Below, one piece after another: positions 32,262-40,283 of a DNA stretch of 64,000 nucleotides (its first letter is position 1; every line of letters starts with the position of its first letter). The stretch comes from Rhodoferax sp. WC2427 (GTDB lineage: Bacteria; Pseudomonadota; Gammaproteobacteria; Burkholderiales; Burkholderiaceae_C). The notes beneath the pieces are model-generated. The model saw nothing but the letters and a program-made list of their open reading frames with translations. It was not told where the DNA came from and did not search any database. Where the stretch lies: NCBI RefSeq assembly GCF_040822085.1, contig NZ_CP162006.1, positions 2,666,001-2,730,000 of the forward strand, written 5' to 3'. A program made the translations under genes and the position numbers.

Positions 32262-34862
32262 CTAGATGGCGCGTGCAACACGCCCATTGGTGCTGTACAA
32301 GATGATGCTGGTGGCCGCGCCCTTGAGCTGGCTGGGCGTGTGGCTGCCCACCCACTGGGTGCCAAAGCCTTCCATGGCGTCGATGAAGGCGCCAGCAGAG
32401 TTGCGGGCTTGCTCCAGAGGCGTCATGGACCAGGGCTTGGCCATGCGGAAGCGGGTGTTAAGGCGCTGGCCCACCACAATGCGCGTGTCGCCAAACAGCG
32501 AGCCCGGCGCACGGGGGCGGAACACCGGCATATCTTTCACCAGGCCCACGCTGCCGTCGGCTGCCAGGCCGGTCGCGACGCGGGCGGAGTTGGCGCCAAA
32601 GGTCTTGGCCTGGCTGAGCGCGTTGTTCACGTTGCCGCTCATCAGGATCATGTTGGCGTTGTAGTAGCGCGTGTCTTCGATCACCGACTTGCGGCCGCCG
32701 ATGGCGAAGAGCAACGTGTCATAGAACACATCGGTGGCTACGGCACCCTGGTCGGTGTCGAACTTCTTGACGTTGGTGGTGGTGCTGTAGGCCACCGTCA
32801 GCGCCGTGGCGTTGGGAGGCGTGTAGGCCGCGCCGGTTTCGGTCAGAAACTGCAGCTCGCCCATGTTGTAGTCCATCACCCAGTACTGGCCAGCGGCCAG
32901 GGTGCTGCCATCGGCGGGCACCAGGTACTCGGTCTTGGCCGCGCCGTTCAGCATCACGGTGATGGGGTTCAGCGTGGTGCCCTGCTGCACGCCCTTCAGG
33001 TCGTACATGGCGCGCGGCTTGACCACGGGGAAGTTGGCCAGCGGGAAAATCCGCTTGGTGCCGTTGACGTTGGCGGTCAGGGTTTCGGTGCTGACGGCAT
33101 AGGCGCCCCACTCGTCTGCGCTACCCGCGATTTCGTTCAGGTTCAGCAGTTCCACGTCTTCGCCCACGATGCGGGCCATGTTCAGCACGTTGTCGGCGAT
33201 GGGGTCAAAGTCGATGTTGGCCGCGGCCATCAGCAGCTTCATTTCGTTGCTGACCTGCATGGCCAGCTTTTGCGGGATGGGCCGGGTTTCTTCGCTGGTC
33301 TGGATCACTCCGGCGTTGCGGATGGCCTGGCGCTCGTAGCGGCGCAGGCCCGATGCCACGGCGGCCGTCTGGTCGCGGTAGCTGTAGTTGATGCTGAGCA
33401 CGTTGGTGAACGGGATGGTGCCCACATCCACCAGGCCCAGGCTCATCAGGTTGTACAGCGACTCACGCACCACCGTGCGCTCAGCAATCTTGGGGATCGC
33501 CACGTCACTGATACTGCCCGCGCCTGCGGCCAGGGCTTTGTGCTCGTCGCTGAGCTGCTGGCCGTTGACGGCATCGAACAGCGCCAGGCACTTGTCGGCA
33601 AAGTCCTTGTTCTGGGCCAGCAACACGCCACCGGTGCGGTCAAAGCGGCGGTCGGCCTTTTTGCCCTCGGCAAAGCCCAGGCGCTTGTCCACCGTCTCCT
33701 GCAGGGCCTTGATGCCATTGCTGCTGTCCACGCTGATCTGGATCGTGCCGCCTACAGGGTTGTAGCCCAGCGTGGCCAGCTTCACCGCGGCGGTCATGCT
33801 CTGCGTCTGCTTGATGGCCAGGGCGGCCAGGTGCTTCACCTGGTCGTCGGTGGTGGCGGACGACACCATGGGGGCGTAGTCGTCGGCAAACTTCTTCACG
33901 CCCTCGGGGGTCAGGGTCTTGTCGCCGTCGGCAATGGTGTCGCTGAGCAGCTTGAGCTTGGCGGCCATGCCGGTGCGGTCGGCCAGGGTGGCGGCATCGC
34001 GGGCATCCAGGGCCAGGCGCACAGCGCCTGCCACGTCTACCGTGGGGGCCGCCAGCTGGATGGTCACATGCTTGCCATCGCCGCCTGCGGCCTTGATCTG
34101 TGCCATGGCGGCATCGCCCGCCACTGCCCAGGTGTCCACCACCGCAAGGCATTTGGCCTCGTCATCGGCAGCGGCGGTCAGTTGGATGGCAGCCGCATCC
34201 AGCAGCGGCTTGGCCGTCGATTCGGTAAAGCCCAGCTTGATCAGGCGGGCCAGCAGGGCTTGCAAAAATTTGTTCATGGAAAACTCCGAGAGTTCTTTAA
34301 GAAGGGATGGGGAGATCGCCGTGCGCACGGCACGGTCGTGGTCGTTGTCGGCGGAGAGCTGCACCGGCTCCAGGTGCTTGATCACGGGCCGCACCGTCAA
34401 GCCAGCGCCCAGCAAAACGCAGCCGTACGGCTGTTGCTTTTCGTTGTCTTGCCACTGCTCGTGGTATTCGGCGCTCAAGTAGGTAAAGCCCCGGTCCTGG
34501 ATCGCGGCCACACCGAAAGGTGTCCACTCCACCAGGGCACGCAGTCGGCCGCCCTCGACCGAAAGCTTCACCACCTTGCCCGCAGCGCCGTCGCTGGGCT
34601 TGTGGCTCACGTCGATAAACACGTCCTGGCCCAGCACGCGCTTGTCAAAGTTGGCCACCATCTGGCCCAGCATGTCGTTGGTGATCGCAAATGCGCCGTA
34701 GCGCGGGTCGGTGAAATTGCCCGTCCGGGTCAAGGTCACCCACGTCTGCGTAACGCCGTCAGCCAGCGTGACCGACTGGCTCAGGAACCGCACCACGCCG
34801 GGCGCATCCCCTTGGGCCAGCAGCATGTGCCGGGCTGCAATTGCAATGATCGAACGCTTCAT
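32262..34862 (-). CDS. Prohead protease-scaffold-major capsid fusion
   Basis: 866 residues from ATG 34862. Residues 1-195 are a Mu I-like prohead protease (TGNFTDPRYGAFAITNDM, FIDVSHKPSDGAAGKV, FTYLSAEYHEQW). Around 196-400 is a helical, Ala/Asp/Lys-rich scaffold-like region. Roughly 430-866 match a major capsid fold (IAERTVVRESLYNLMSLGLVD, GTIPFTNVLSINYSYRD, AMQVSNEMKLLMAAANIDFDPIADNVLNMA). No stop separates them. An internal ATG at 34277 (residue 196, MNKFLQ) has GGAG six bases upstream, giving a 671-residue scaffold-capsid product. The 28-bp late motif stands about 50 bp upstream. Confidence 0.85.
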   Translation of the reverse strand: MKRSIIAIAARHMLLAQGDAPGVVRFLSQSVTLADGVTQTWVTLTRTGNFTDPRYGAFAITNDMLGQMVANFDKRVLGQDVFIDVSHKPSDGAAGKVVKLSVEGGRLRALVEWTPFGVAAIQDRGFTYLSAEYHEQWQDNEKQQPYGCVLLGAGLTVRPVIKHLEPVQLSADNDHDRAVRTAISPSLLKELSEFSMNKFLQALLARLIKLGFTESTAKPLLDAAAIQLTAAADDEAKCLAVVDTWAVAGDAAMAQIKAAGGDGKHVTIQLAAPTVDVAGAVRLALDARDAATLADRTGMAAKLKLLSDTIADGDKTLTPEGVKKFADDYAPMVSSATTDDQVKHLAALAIKQTQSMTAAVKLATLGYNPVGGTIQISVDSSNGIKALQETVDKRLGFAEGKKADRRFDRTGGVLLAQNKDFADKCLALFDAVNGQQLSDEHKALAAGAGSISDVAIPKIAERTVVRESLYNLMSLGLVDVGTIPFTNVLSINYSYRDQTAAVASGLRRYERQAIRNAGVIQTSEETRPIPQKLAMQVSNEMKLLMAAANIDFDPIADNVLNMARIVGEDVELLNLNEIAGSADEWGAYAVSTETLTANVNGTKRIFPLANFPVVKPRAMYDLKGVQQGTTLNPITVMLNGAAKTEYLVPADGSTLAAGQYWVMDYNMGELQFLTETGAAYTPPNATALTVAYSTTTNVKKFDTDQGAVATDVFYDTLLFAIGGRKSVIEDTRYYNANMILMSGNVNNALSQAKTFGANSARVATGLAADGSVGLVKDMPVFRPRAPGSLFGDTRIVVGQRLNTRFRMAKPWSMTPLEQARNSAGAFIDAMEGFGTQWVGSHTPSQLKGAATSIILYSTNGRVARAI

Positions 34863-34912
34863 AAGGCCTCTCATCCGACGACCGGATGGGGCACAGTTTC
34901 AAGGGTTCAGCT

Positions 34913-34940
34913 CGCCAAAAAAAGGGGGGTAAAGTGGCAA
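34913..34940 (-). promoter_or_regulatory. Late regulatory motif, copy A (before protease-capsid)
   Basis: Minus-strand reading: TTGCC, three variable bases (ACT), then TTAC6T7GGCG. Identical at 25 of 28 positions to copies at 40244 and 50964. Here the gap to the ATG is about 50 bp. Lies just downstream of the inserted Arc/antirepressor block. Confidence 0.75.
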
Positions 34941-35024
34941 TTGATTGCGGGAATCAAGGCCAGGGTAAAGCGCGGGATGCTACGCATTCGGTAGCACCCC
35001 GCCGGGCCGGTGAGGCCTACTGCA

Positions 35025-35243
35025 TTACGCCTGAAAGCGGGTGTGCCGTGCCACCCGCAGGCCGTCCACCACGTTGGCCATCTGCACGCCTACACCCTCC
35101 ACCAGCCCGACAAACAGGCCTGCCGACAGCGGGTATTCCGGTGGGCAACCGTGCAGCAGCTCCAACAGGGCGCGGATGCTGGTGTAAGCGCCGTCGGCAT
35201 CCACGGCGGTGTCGGACAGGGTTTCTTGAAGTTCATCGCTCAT
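35025..35243 (-). CDS. Hypothetical phage protein, 72 aa
   Basis: Acidic small protein (DELQETLSDTAVDADGAYTSIRALLELLHGCPPEYPLSAGLFVGLVEGVGVQMANVVDGLR). Its ATG overlaps the antirepressor stop. Helical with a hydrophobic middle; similar short proteins accompany phage antirepressors. No known function. Confidence 0.55.
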   Translation of the reverse strand: MSDELQETLSDTAVDADGAYTSIRALLELLHGCPPEYPLSAGLFVGLVEGVGVQMANVVDGLRVARHTRFQA

Positions 35244-35863
35244 GGTGCACCGCCTTCCAGGGCAAGAATCTGCTGCCGCACACCTGGGGCCAAATCCAGC
35301 ATCGCAGATGCGCGCTGCCCCAGCAAAGCACTGACCATCACGTAGTCGGCATAGGCATCGGTGGCGACACCCAGGCTAGCGGTGTTGCCCAGCTCTTTGC
35401 GCAAATCACCGCGCCTCCGCATGAGCCGGTCGCTGTCGCTGGCCCCCAGTCGTTTCCCTCCATGCAGCGGTTCTTGCTGGGTCCAGTGCCGCCACAGCAC
35501 CTCGTCGCACTCGTCCTGGTACCGGATGACCTTGGGGCGCAGCGCAGCGGTCAGCTTGCCAGGGTTGAGGGAGTACAGCCAGCCGGGGAGCTTGCGGAGA
35601 GGTTGACAAATCATGGTGCGAGGCTTTCCGTCCTCTGCAACTGTGGTGATTTCCACCATAGTTGACCCGAATTTCTCAGCAAGTTTGACGTACTGGCTGC
35701 GCCAATCGAGGCCCATGGCGGTCACCAAGGGCTTCATGACCACGTAGGGCTGCGCATTATGCTCAACCAAAACCAGGGTGTCCTCGTGGAATAGCACGGG
35801 CATCAGCTGTACCGGCTCTGATTTCTCTATAGCCGATGCTGGGTGTTGGGTATTAGAATTCAT
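35240..35863 (-). CDS. Phage antirepressor, P22 Ant N-terminal domain
   Basis: 207 residues from ATG 35863; an in-frame start at 35959 is also possible. The conserved block VLFHEDTLVLVEHNAQPYVVMKPLVTAMGLDWRSQYVKLAEK and TMICQPLRKLPGWLYSLNPGKL is the P22_AR_N domain, followed by a helical C-terminus. In P22, Ant inactivates the main repressor and is held off by Arc. Here it lies just after a minus-strand Arc-like gene, the same arrangement. Confidence 0.85.
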   Translation of the reverse strand: MNSNTQHPASAIEKSEPVQLMPVLFHEDTLVLVEHNAQPYVVMKPLVTAMGLDWRSQYVKLAEKFGSTMVEITTVAEDGKPRTMICQPLRKLPGWLYSLNPGKLTAALRPKVIRYQDECDEVLWRHWTQQEPLHGGKRLGASDSDRLMRRRGDLRKELGNTASLGVATDAYADYVMVSALLGQRASAMLDLAPGVRQQILALEGGAP

Positions 35864-35948
35864 GGGCTTGGTTCTTTCATTGGTAATGGGGTTCTGGGCA
35901 CTCGATGCCCCGGCTGTTGACGCAGCCGGGGCATTTTCTTTTGTGGGC

Positions 35949-36122
35949 TCACTTCGCATCTTCAGCCCTCTTTTCGAGCTGTTGCCGCCTGGATTCCTCC
36001 AGCCGGGTAACGATTTCAGCAGTCAAGCTGCGGGAGTTATCTACCGCCTCATGCTTGAGCCACTTTTCCAAGTCAACGGGCATGCGCAGCGAATAGGGCT
36101 TTCGTTGTGGTGGTTTCTCCAT
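35949..36122 (-). CDS. Arc-like ribbon-helix-helix repressor, 57 aa
   Basis: 57 residues from ATG 36122. PPQRKPYSLRMPVDLEKWLK followed by HEAVDNSRSLTAEIVTRLEE is a textbook Arc fold: strand YSLRMP, helix A, then SRSLTAEIVTRLEE. It overlaps nothing and is just upstream of the antirepressor, so it is expected to repress it as in P22 immI. It is divergent from a second Arc-like gene at 36233. Confidence 0.9.
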   Translation of the reverse strand: MEKPPQRKPYSLRMPVDLEKWLKHEAVDNSRSLTAEIVTRLEESRRQQLEKRAEDAK

Positions 36123-36171
36123 TTGTTCCTTTCACACACTGTTGTTCGTGTGGATGAAGTATAGATTCCAC

Positions 36172-36189
36172 ATTTGATGGATGTCAAAT
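36172..36189. promoter_or_regulatory. Operator palindrome between divergent Arc genes
   Basis: ATTTGA and TCAAAT (36172-36189, spacer TGGATG) form a perfect 6-bp inverted repeat, beside repeated GATTC words (36162-36167 and 36191-36195). The AT-rich gap of 110 bp holds the two divergent start sites. Likely binding site for the Arc dimers. Confidence 0.6.
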
Positions 36190-36232
36190 AGATTCTTTGT
36201 CAAGATTCCAATTGGCATCCACAATTTCGGCC

Positions 36233-36613
36233 ATGACCGATCGACACCAATCTCCCTCGTATCCATTACGCATTTCCAGCGAACTCAAATACCAAGTAAC
36301 TAAAGCGGCTTTTGCGATGGGCCGCAGCTTTAACGCAGAGGTCACAGCCCGCCTTCAGAGCTCCTTTGCATCACCCATTCCAGATCTACCTGCAGAGGTG
36401 AAAGCAGCGGTGGAAGCTGAGGCAAAAAGTAGAAATTGCACAGAGAGTGAGGCGCTCACACGACTGGTGCTGGCTGGCCAATCGAAGGGCGGCACGCTGT
36501 TGCAGATCACCCTGACCCCACAGACCACCTACCAGCAGCTGAAAGACTTGCTCAAAGCAGGCGAAACCATCATTCCGCCCAACGCCGCGTTGGTGGTCGA
36601 AACCAAGCGCTAG
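36233..36613 (+). CDS. Arc-like RHH regulator with C-terminal domain
   Basis: 126 residues from ATG 36233. The N-terminal RHH reads SYPLRISSELKYQVTKAAFAMGRSFNAEVTARLQS, followed by an acidic/Ala-rich region and a C-terminal beta-alpha part (GGTLLQITLTPQTTYQQLKDLLKAGETIIPP). Divergent from the 57-residue Arc gene, comparable to arc/mnt of P22. Ends 3 bp from the convergent SRAP gene. Confidence 0.85.
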   Translation: MTDRHQSPSYPLRISSELKYQVTKAAFAMGRSFNAEVTARLQSSFASPIPDLPAEVKAAVEAEAKSRNCTESEALTRLVLAGQSKGGTLLQITLTPQTTYQQLKDLLKAGETIIPPNAALVVETKR

Positions 36614-36616
36614 CCG

Positions 36617-37237
36617 CTACGCCTGGGCCACCAGCTCGCCCGGGTACATCTGCATGAAAGCCATGCTGTCCTCGGCCGGGGCGTTCAGCCAGGCACCGTA
36701 GGCATCCTCCTGCAGGATGACCACCATGCGCTTCTCGTCTTCGGTTTTATGGAAATTGCGCATCAGCGCATGGTCCGCCGCGTTGATCGTCAGCATGGTG
36801 TAGCTGCGCACAATGCTGCCGTCGGGTGCCTTCCACCCGGTCCACAGGCCTGCGATGCCCATGGGCTGTTCGTCTGCCCGGGAGATGCGGGTGGCGATGG
36901 CTTTGCCGCTGCGCCAGTCGGGCTCGTAGATCGCATCGGCCGGAATGATGCAGTGTCGCCCCAGCCGCCAGGCATCGCGGAAGCTGGGTTTCTCGGCCAC
37001 GGTTTCGGTGCGCGCGTTGTAGGTGAACCGGGTGCCTTTGGTGTCGTCTGCCCAGTGCGGCACCATGCCAAACAGGCCCGGCAGGGCTTCACGCCCATCT
37101 TCCTCACGCGGTCGCCGGATGAATAGGCCTTGCTTGCCTGGCCACAAATCGGCCACGCCCGCTTCCTCGGGCATGTCGCACCCAAAATGTTTGCGGAATT
37201 GCTCGCGCTTTTTTACGGCTTGGTAGTGGCTGCACAT
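36617..37237 (-). CDS. SRAP-family protein (YedK/HMCES-like abasic-site protector)
   Basis: 206 residues. It starts MCSHYQ with Cys2, the residue that forms the thiazolidine crosslink with abasic sites in ssDNA. TYNARTETVAEKPSFRDAW, CIIPADAIYEPDWR, WTGWKAPDGSIVRSYTMLTINA and HKTEDEKRMVVIL give the rest of the fold, including the Asn, Glu and His expected in the active site. 26 bp beyond its start is a LexA-type box. In a phage it probably protects ssDNA during induction-linked replication; host acquisition is also possible. Confidence 0.9.
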   Translation of the reverse strand: MCSHYQAVKKREQFRKHFGCDMPEEAGVADLWPGKQGLFIRRPREEDGREALPGLFGMVPHWADDTKGTRFTYNARTETVAEKPSFRDAWRLGRHCIIPADAIYEPDWRSGKAIATRISRADEQPMGIAGLWTGWKAPDGSIVRSYTMLTINAADHALMRNFHKTEDEKRMVVILQEDAYGAWLNAPAEDSMAFMQMYPGELVAQA

Positions 37238-37262
37238 GGCAATATCGTAGCGCCGTGGTTTA

Positions 37263-37278
37263 CTGTATATTTAACCAG
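37263..37278. promoter_or_regulatory. LexA (SOS) box between SRAP gene and a divergent gene
   Basis: CTGTATATTTAACCAG (CTG-N10-CAG, AT-rich centre), the LexA consensus of most proteobacteria. It sits 26 bp from the SRAP start and its last base is the first base of the GTG of the plus-strand gene, so both should be derepressed by DNA damage. Confidence 0.75.
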
Positions 37279-37658
37279 TGTTCTGTGAAATTACATCCCT
37301 GCGAGACAAAGGCCGCCGACTTCGGGAAGCCGAATGGCCCCAGCCCGTGCGCGCCCACCTGGTCATTGCCGACAGCGATGCCAAACACAACAACTTCCGG
37401 CGCCACCTGCGCTTCGCCACCTTGTACGAGCGGGTGGGCGGCAGCTCATGGCGCACGGTGGCAGTGATGGCCGACCCGGTAATTCTGCGCACCGTCGGCA
37501 ATGGCATGCTGCTGGCAGGCGTGGAGGTGGAGCTGCAGGAAGCCCGCACCCACGAATATGCCCAGCTTTGGCTGTGCCGCCCTACCCACCCCGGATCGCC
37601 ACCACTGTCCCCCTTGGACTACCAGCGGGAGCTGGAGAAACTGCTGCCCACGTCGTAG
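37278..37658 (+). CDS. Hypothetical protein under LexA control, 126 aa
   Basis: GTG at 37278 lies on the LexA box, so the transcript may be leaderless or begin elsewhere. The sequence has a beta-rich core (VRAHLVIADSDAKHNNFRRHLRFATLYERVGGSSWRTVAVMADPVILRTVGNGMLLAGVEVELQ), ending LDYQRELEKLLPTS. I do not recognise the family. Divergent from the SRAP gene, which suggests a role in the SOS-linked phage response. No ribosome site visible upstream. Confidence 0.6.
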   Translation: MFCEITSLRDKGRRLREAEWPQPVRAHLVIADSDAKHNNFRRHLRFATLYERVGGSSWRTVAVMADPVILRTVGNGMLLAGVEVELQEARTHEYAQLWLCRPTHPGSPPLSPLDYQRELEKLLPTS

Positions 37659-37701
37659 CAGGCCGTTGAATATCCATCAAAATTCATAGCTGCCTGCGCA
37701 G

Positions 37702-38799
37702 TCAGGCTCTGCGCAAGAGCCTTTTATTCACTGCATACAGCGGGCTGCGAATCATGCCCTGCGATAGCTTTCCCTCGTCCCACAGCGTGGCCTTTTGCTG
37801 GCCCAGAATGCCCTCGCGCACATCGGGCGGCATGCGGCCCATGGCATCGGTCACGGTTTCCTTGCCCGCCGCGTCGGCAGTGGTCAGGTCCGACGCAAAC
37901 ACGATGTTCACAAAGCTGAGTGTGTTGGGGTGTGCGGGCCAGGGGCAGCGGTCGGCGCTGGGGTACACGCCCTGGCCCAGGCCGTACAGGTTCTGCGCGG
38001 CCAGCAGGTCGCAAATGTCGGGCTTGGGGTGCTGCGGGCTCAACAGGTACTTGAAGCCCACAAAGCCCGGCGTTTGCGCGGCGCCCTGCATGTAGGCGGT
38101 GCCGTGGGCGCGGTTGGCTTCGGTGCGGAACACGCGGGCGGCCTTCCACACTTCAGCCTGATCATTGCCGGCCAGCAAATCGGCCGCGCGGGCCACCTGC
38201 CCCACGGTGCCGCCCTGGAGGCGCGCCGACACATCGGCCGGTACCGGCTGGCCGCTGTACATGAACTGCGCCGCCGCGCGCTGCGCGTCCCAGCCCTGCA
38301 CCACCGCGCTGTTGATAGCCCGGCCTAGCACTTCTTTGGCCCCCTGGTCCAGCCGCCACACCCGGTCGCTCAGCTGCAGTCCGTCGGCGGCGCGGAAGTT
38401 CAGCACGAATTTCACGGCATCGGTGGCCACACGCATGGCCGCATCGCTGCCCAGCACCGCCTGTGCGCCCGCCTGGCCCGTAGCCGCCACCGCTGCCGGG
38501 GTGTACGGCTGTACGCCCAGCGCGGCCGCCTGCTCCAGGCCCTGGGCCATCAGGGTGTTGCGCTGGTGGCCCAGCGCGTCGATCACGTCGTTTACCTGGC
38601 GCAGCAGATCCTGCAGGCGCTCCAGCGGCACCAGGTCGCCATTGTTGGCCTTGGAGGCCACCAGCGCTTGTACATCCTGCGCAGCTTGCTCGTATATTTG
38701 TAGCAGCTCTGCGGCCTGCTGAGCGTCCAGATCCTGCATGGCATTGCGTGCCTGCTGGCTGGCACGATGGATGGCGGCACGGGTGACAGCGGACTTCAC
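37702..38799 (-). CDS. Phage head morphogenesis protein (Mu gp30/SPP1 gp7-like)
   Basis: 365 residues, helical N-terminal region (LQIYEQAAQDVQALVASKANNGDL), then the conserved C-terminal block: FRTEANRAHGTAYMQGAAQTPGFVGFKYLLSPQHPKPDICDLLA, NLYGLGQGVYP and RCPWPAHPNTLSFV. That block (D-I-C with a C-P-W-P-H-P) is the head morphogenesis family. Overlaps the portal stop by four bases. Follows the portal as in Mu-like phages. Confidence 0.88.
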   Translation of the reverse strand: MKSAVTRAAIHRASQQARNAMQDLDAQQAAELLQIYEQAAQDVQALVASKANNGDLVPLERLQDLLRQVNDVIDALGHQRNTLMAQGLEQAAALGVQPYTPAAVAATGQAGAQAVLGSDAAMRVATDAVKFVLNFRAADGLQLSDRVWRLDQGAKEVLGRAINSAVVQGWDAQRAAAQFMYSGQPVPADVSARLQGGTVGQVARAADLLAGNDQAEVWKAARVFRTEANRAHGTAYMQGAAQTPGFVGFKYLLSPQHPKPDICDLLAAQNLYGLGQGVYPSADRCPWPAHPNTLSFVNIVFASDLTTADAAGKETVTDAMGRMPPDVREGILGQQKATLWDEGKLSQGMIRSPLYAVNKRLLRRA

Positions 38800-40217
38800 C
38801 CGCGCCCTCGCCCGCCATTGCTACCCGGTTGCCCCACCGCCGTGCTGCTCTCGCCTTTGGGTGCGTTGCCGGGCGTGGTGCTGACCTTCAACGAACCCTG
38901 GGCCATGGGCAGGCCGTCCGGCCCCACTTTCAACGGGTTGGGGTACGGGTCGGTGCTGTTGGCCTGCTTGATCTTCATCGCCCGGATCTTCTGCGGATCC
39001 AAACCCATCTCGGTCTGGATGTACTCATCCGGCAGGCCCAGCGCCATCCATTTCAGCGCCAGGTCCGCCACCTGGTTGGATGTCTCGGTGCGGCGGGTGG
39101 CAAAGCGAAGGTAGAAATCGTCCGGACCGGGGTCTATGCCTTGCAGCAGCAGGTGGATGCGGAAGGCAAAGGCGTACACCCCGCCCTGCGCGTCCTGCAG
39201 GCCGTCCACGTAGTCGTAATACTGGCGCTTCATGTCCTCCAGCACATCGCGGGCCACGCCGTCGGTGTAGCCAAACAAGGCCTTGGGCGCGGGCGAACCG
39301 GCAAAAAAGGTGCTCAGCAGGTGGGCTACGTCGCCGATATCGCCCAGGGTGGCGTCTCCCTGGATGGCCTGCACGCCGCCCTTGCGGTTTAAAAAGAAGT
39401 CGGTGGTGATCTCGTTCTGTTCGCCCTGGGTCTGCTGGCGGTAGGCGGCCATGGTGGGTTCGTCGGCATTTTCCAGAATGTGGGCCAGGCGCAGCGGCGC
39501 GCGGGTGCGGCGGCGGATCACCAGGTCTTCCTCGGTCATGATCAGTTTGCGCCAGGTGCTGGCGCAGCCGTCCAGCATGGGGCGCCCCATGCTGCCCAGG
39601 TCGTCCCAGTTGTCGGGGTCCAAGCGGCCCAGCGCCAACTGCCAGGCGGCGAAGCTGGCCAGGGTCTGGCCGGTCATCACGTCGCGCTGCTCAAACGCTG
39701 CGGCCGGGTTCTTGAAGCGGCCGCCCATGTCGGTCATGGGCTGCAGGGTGTCGCTGGGCATGCGCACCGCGGCCACCACCTGGGCGGTGGTGCCCGACGT
39801 GTCCAGCACCAGCTGCAGCGGCAGGTTGCCCTCGATTACCAGCCCGCCCCGGGCATCGCTTTTGAGCTTCTCCCAATTGTTGAGCTGCAACCGCGCCTGG
39901 AAGCCATCCCACTCGCGCTTCAGCACCTCGCTGGCGGTCTGCATCACGAGCCCGCCCCGGATCACGTCGCTGGCGGTGCGGCCGTGCACCATCTTCACCC
40001 GGCCATCCTTGCGGTCCATCTCGCGCATGGTGGCCACGAGCGCGCGCCGGTCGTAGTCCACAAACATGGCGTTGCGCATGGCGCGCTGCATGGCCAGGTC
40101 GGAGGCAATGCGCTGGCCCTGCTCGCCTGGCAGGCTGCTGGAGGACGGGAACAGCGCCGACCATTTGGATGCCAGCGGGGCCAGGACATTGTTGGTTAGT
40201 GCGCGGAAGATGGCCAT
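38796..40217 (-). CDS. Portal protein, Mu gp29-like (DUF935)
   Basis: 473 residues from ATG 40217. LAMQRAMRNAMFVDYDRRALVATMREMDRKDGRVKMVHGR and later PEVMDRAAVLARAF-type segments (DEYIQTEMGLDPQKIRAM, GLPDEYIQTEMG) match DUF935 portal proteins, which form the dodecameric portal at the capsid vertex. The C-terminal part is proline/Gly-rich. Preceded by copy B of the 28-bp late motif; the preceding in-frame extension (MPDYPPFFG) is not used. Confidence 0.88.
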   Translation of the reverse strand: MAIFRALTNNVLAPLASKWSALFPSSSSLPGEQGQRIASDLAMQRAMRNAMFVDYDRRALVATMREMDRKDGRVKMVHGRTASDVIRGGLVMQTASEVLKREWDGFQARLQLNNWEKLKSDARGGLVIEGNLPLQLVLDTSGTTAQVVAAVRMPSDTLQPMTDMGGRFKNPAAAFEQRDVMTGQTLASFAAWQLALGRLDPDNWDDLGSMGRPMLDGCASTWRKLIMTEEDLVIRRRTRAPLRLAHILENADEPTMAAYRQQTQGEQNEITTDFFLNRKGGVQAIQGDATLGDIGDVAHLLSTFFAGSPAPKALFGYTDGVARDVLEDMKRQYYDYVDGLQDAQGGVYAFAFRIHLLLQGIDPGPDDFYLRFATRRTETSNQVADLALKWMALGLPDEYIQTEMGLDPQKIRAMKIKQANSTDPYPNPLKVGPDGLPMAQGSLKVSTTPGNAPKGESSTAVGQPGSNGGRGRG

Positions 40218-40243
40218 AGGCGGCCATCGTCGGACAGTTTTCG

Positions 40244-40271
40244 CGCCAAAAAAAGGGGGGTAATCCGGCAA
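40244..40271 (-). promoter_or_regulatory. Late regulatory motif, copy B (before portal)
   Basis: TTGCC, GGA, TTAC6T7GGCG on the minus strand, 27 bp before the portal ATG. The following leader also shares GGCCGCCTATGGCC around the start with copy C. Lies directly after the inserted integrase block. Confidence 0.8.
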
Positions 40272-40283
40272 CCAAATGGTCTA

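Noticed and set aside
34913..34940. The 28-bp motif as a sigma-70 or sigma-54 promoter
   Set aside because: No -10 at standard spacing from TTGCC, and no GG/GC pair of sigma-54 type.
32253..34994. Long plus-strand open frame opposite the capsid fusion
   Set aside because: Shadow composition (His/Gln/Val/Gly); the minus strand has recognisable protease and capsid sequence.
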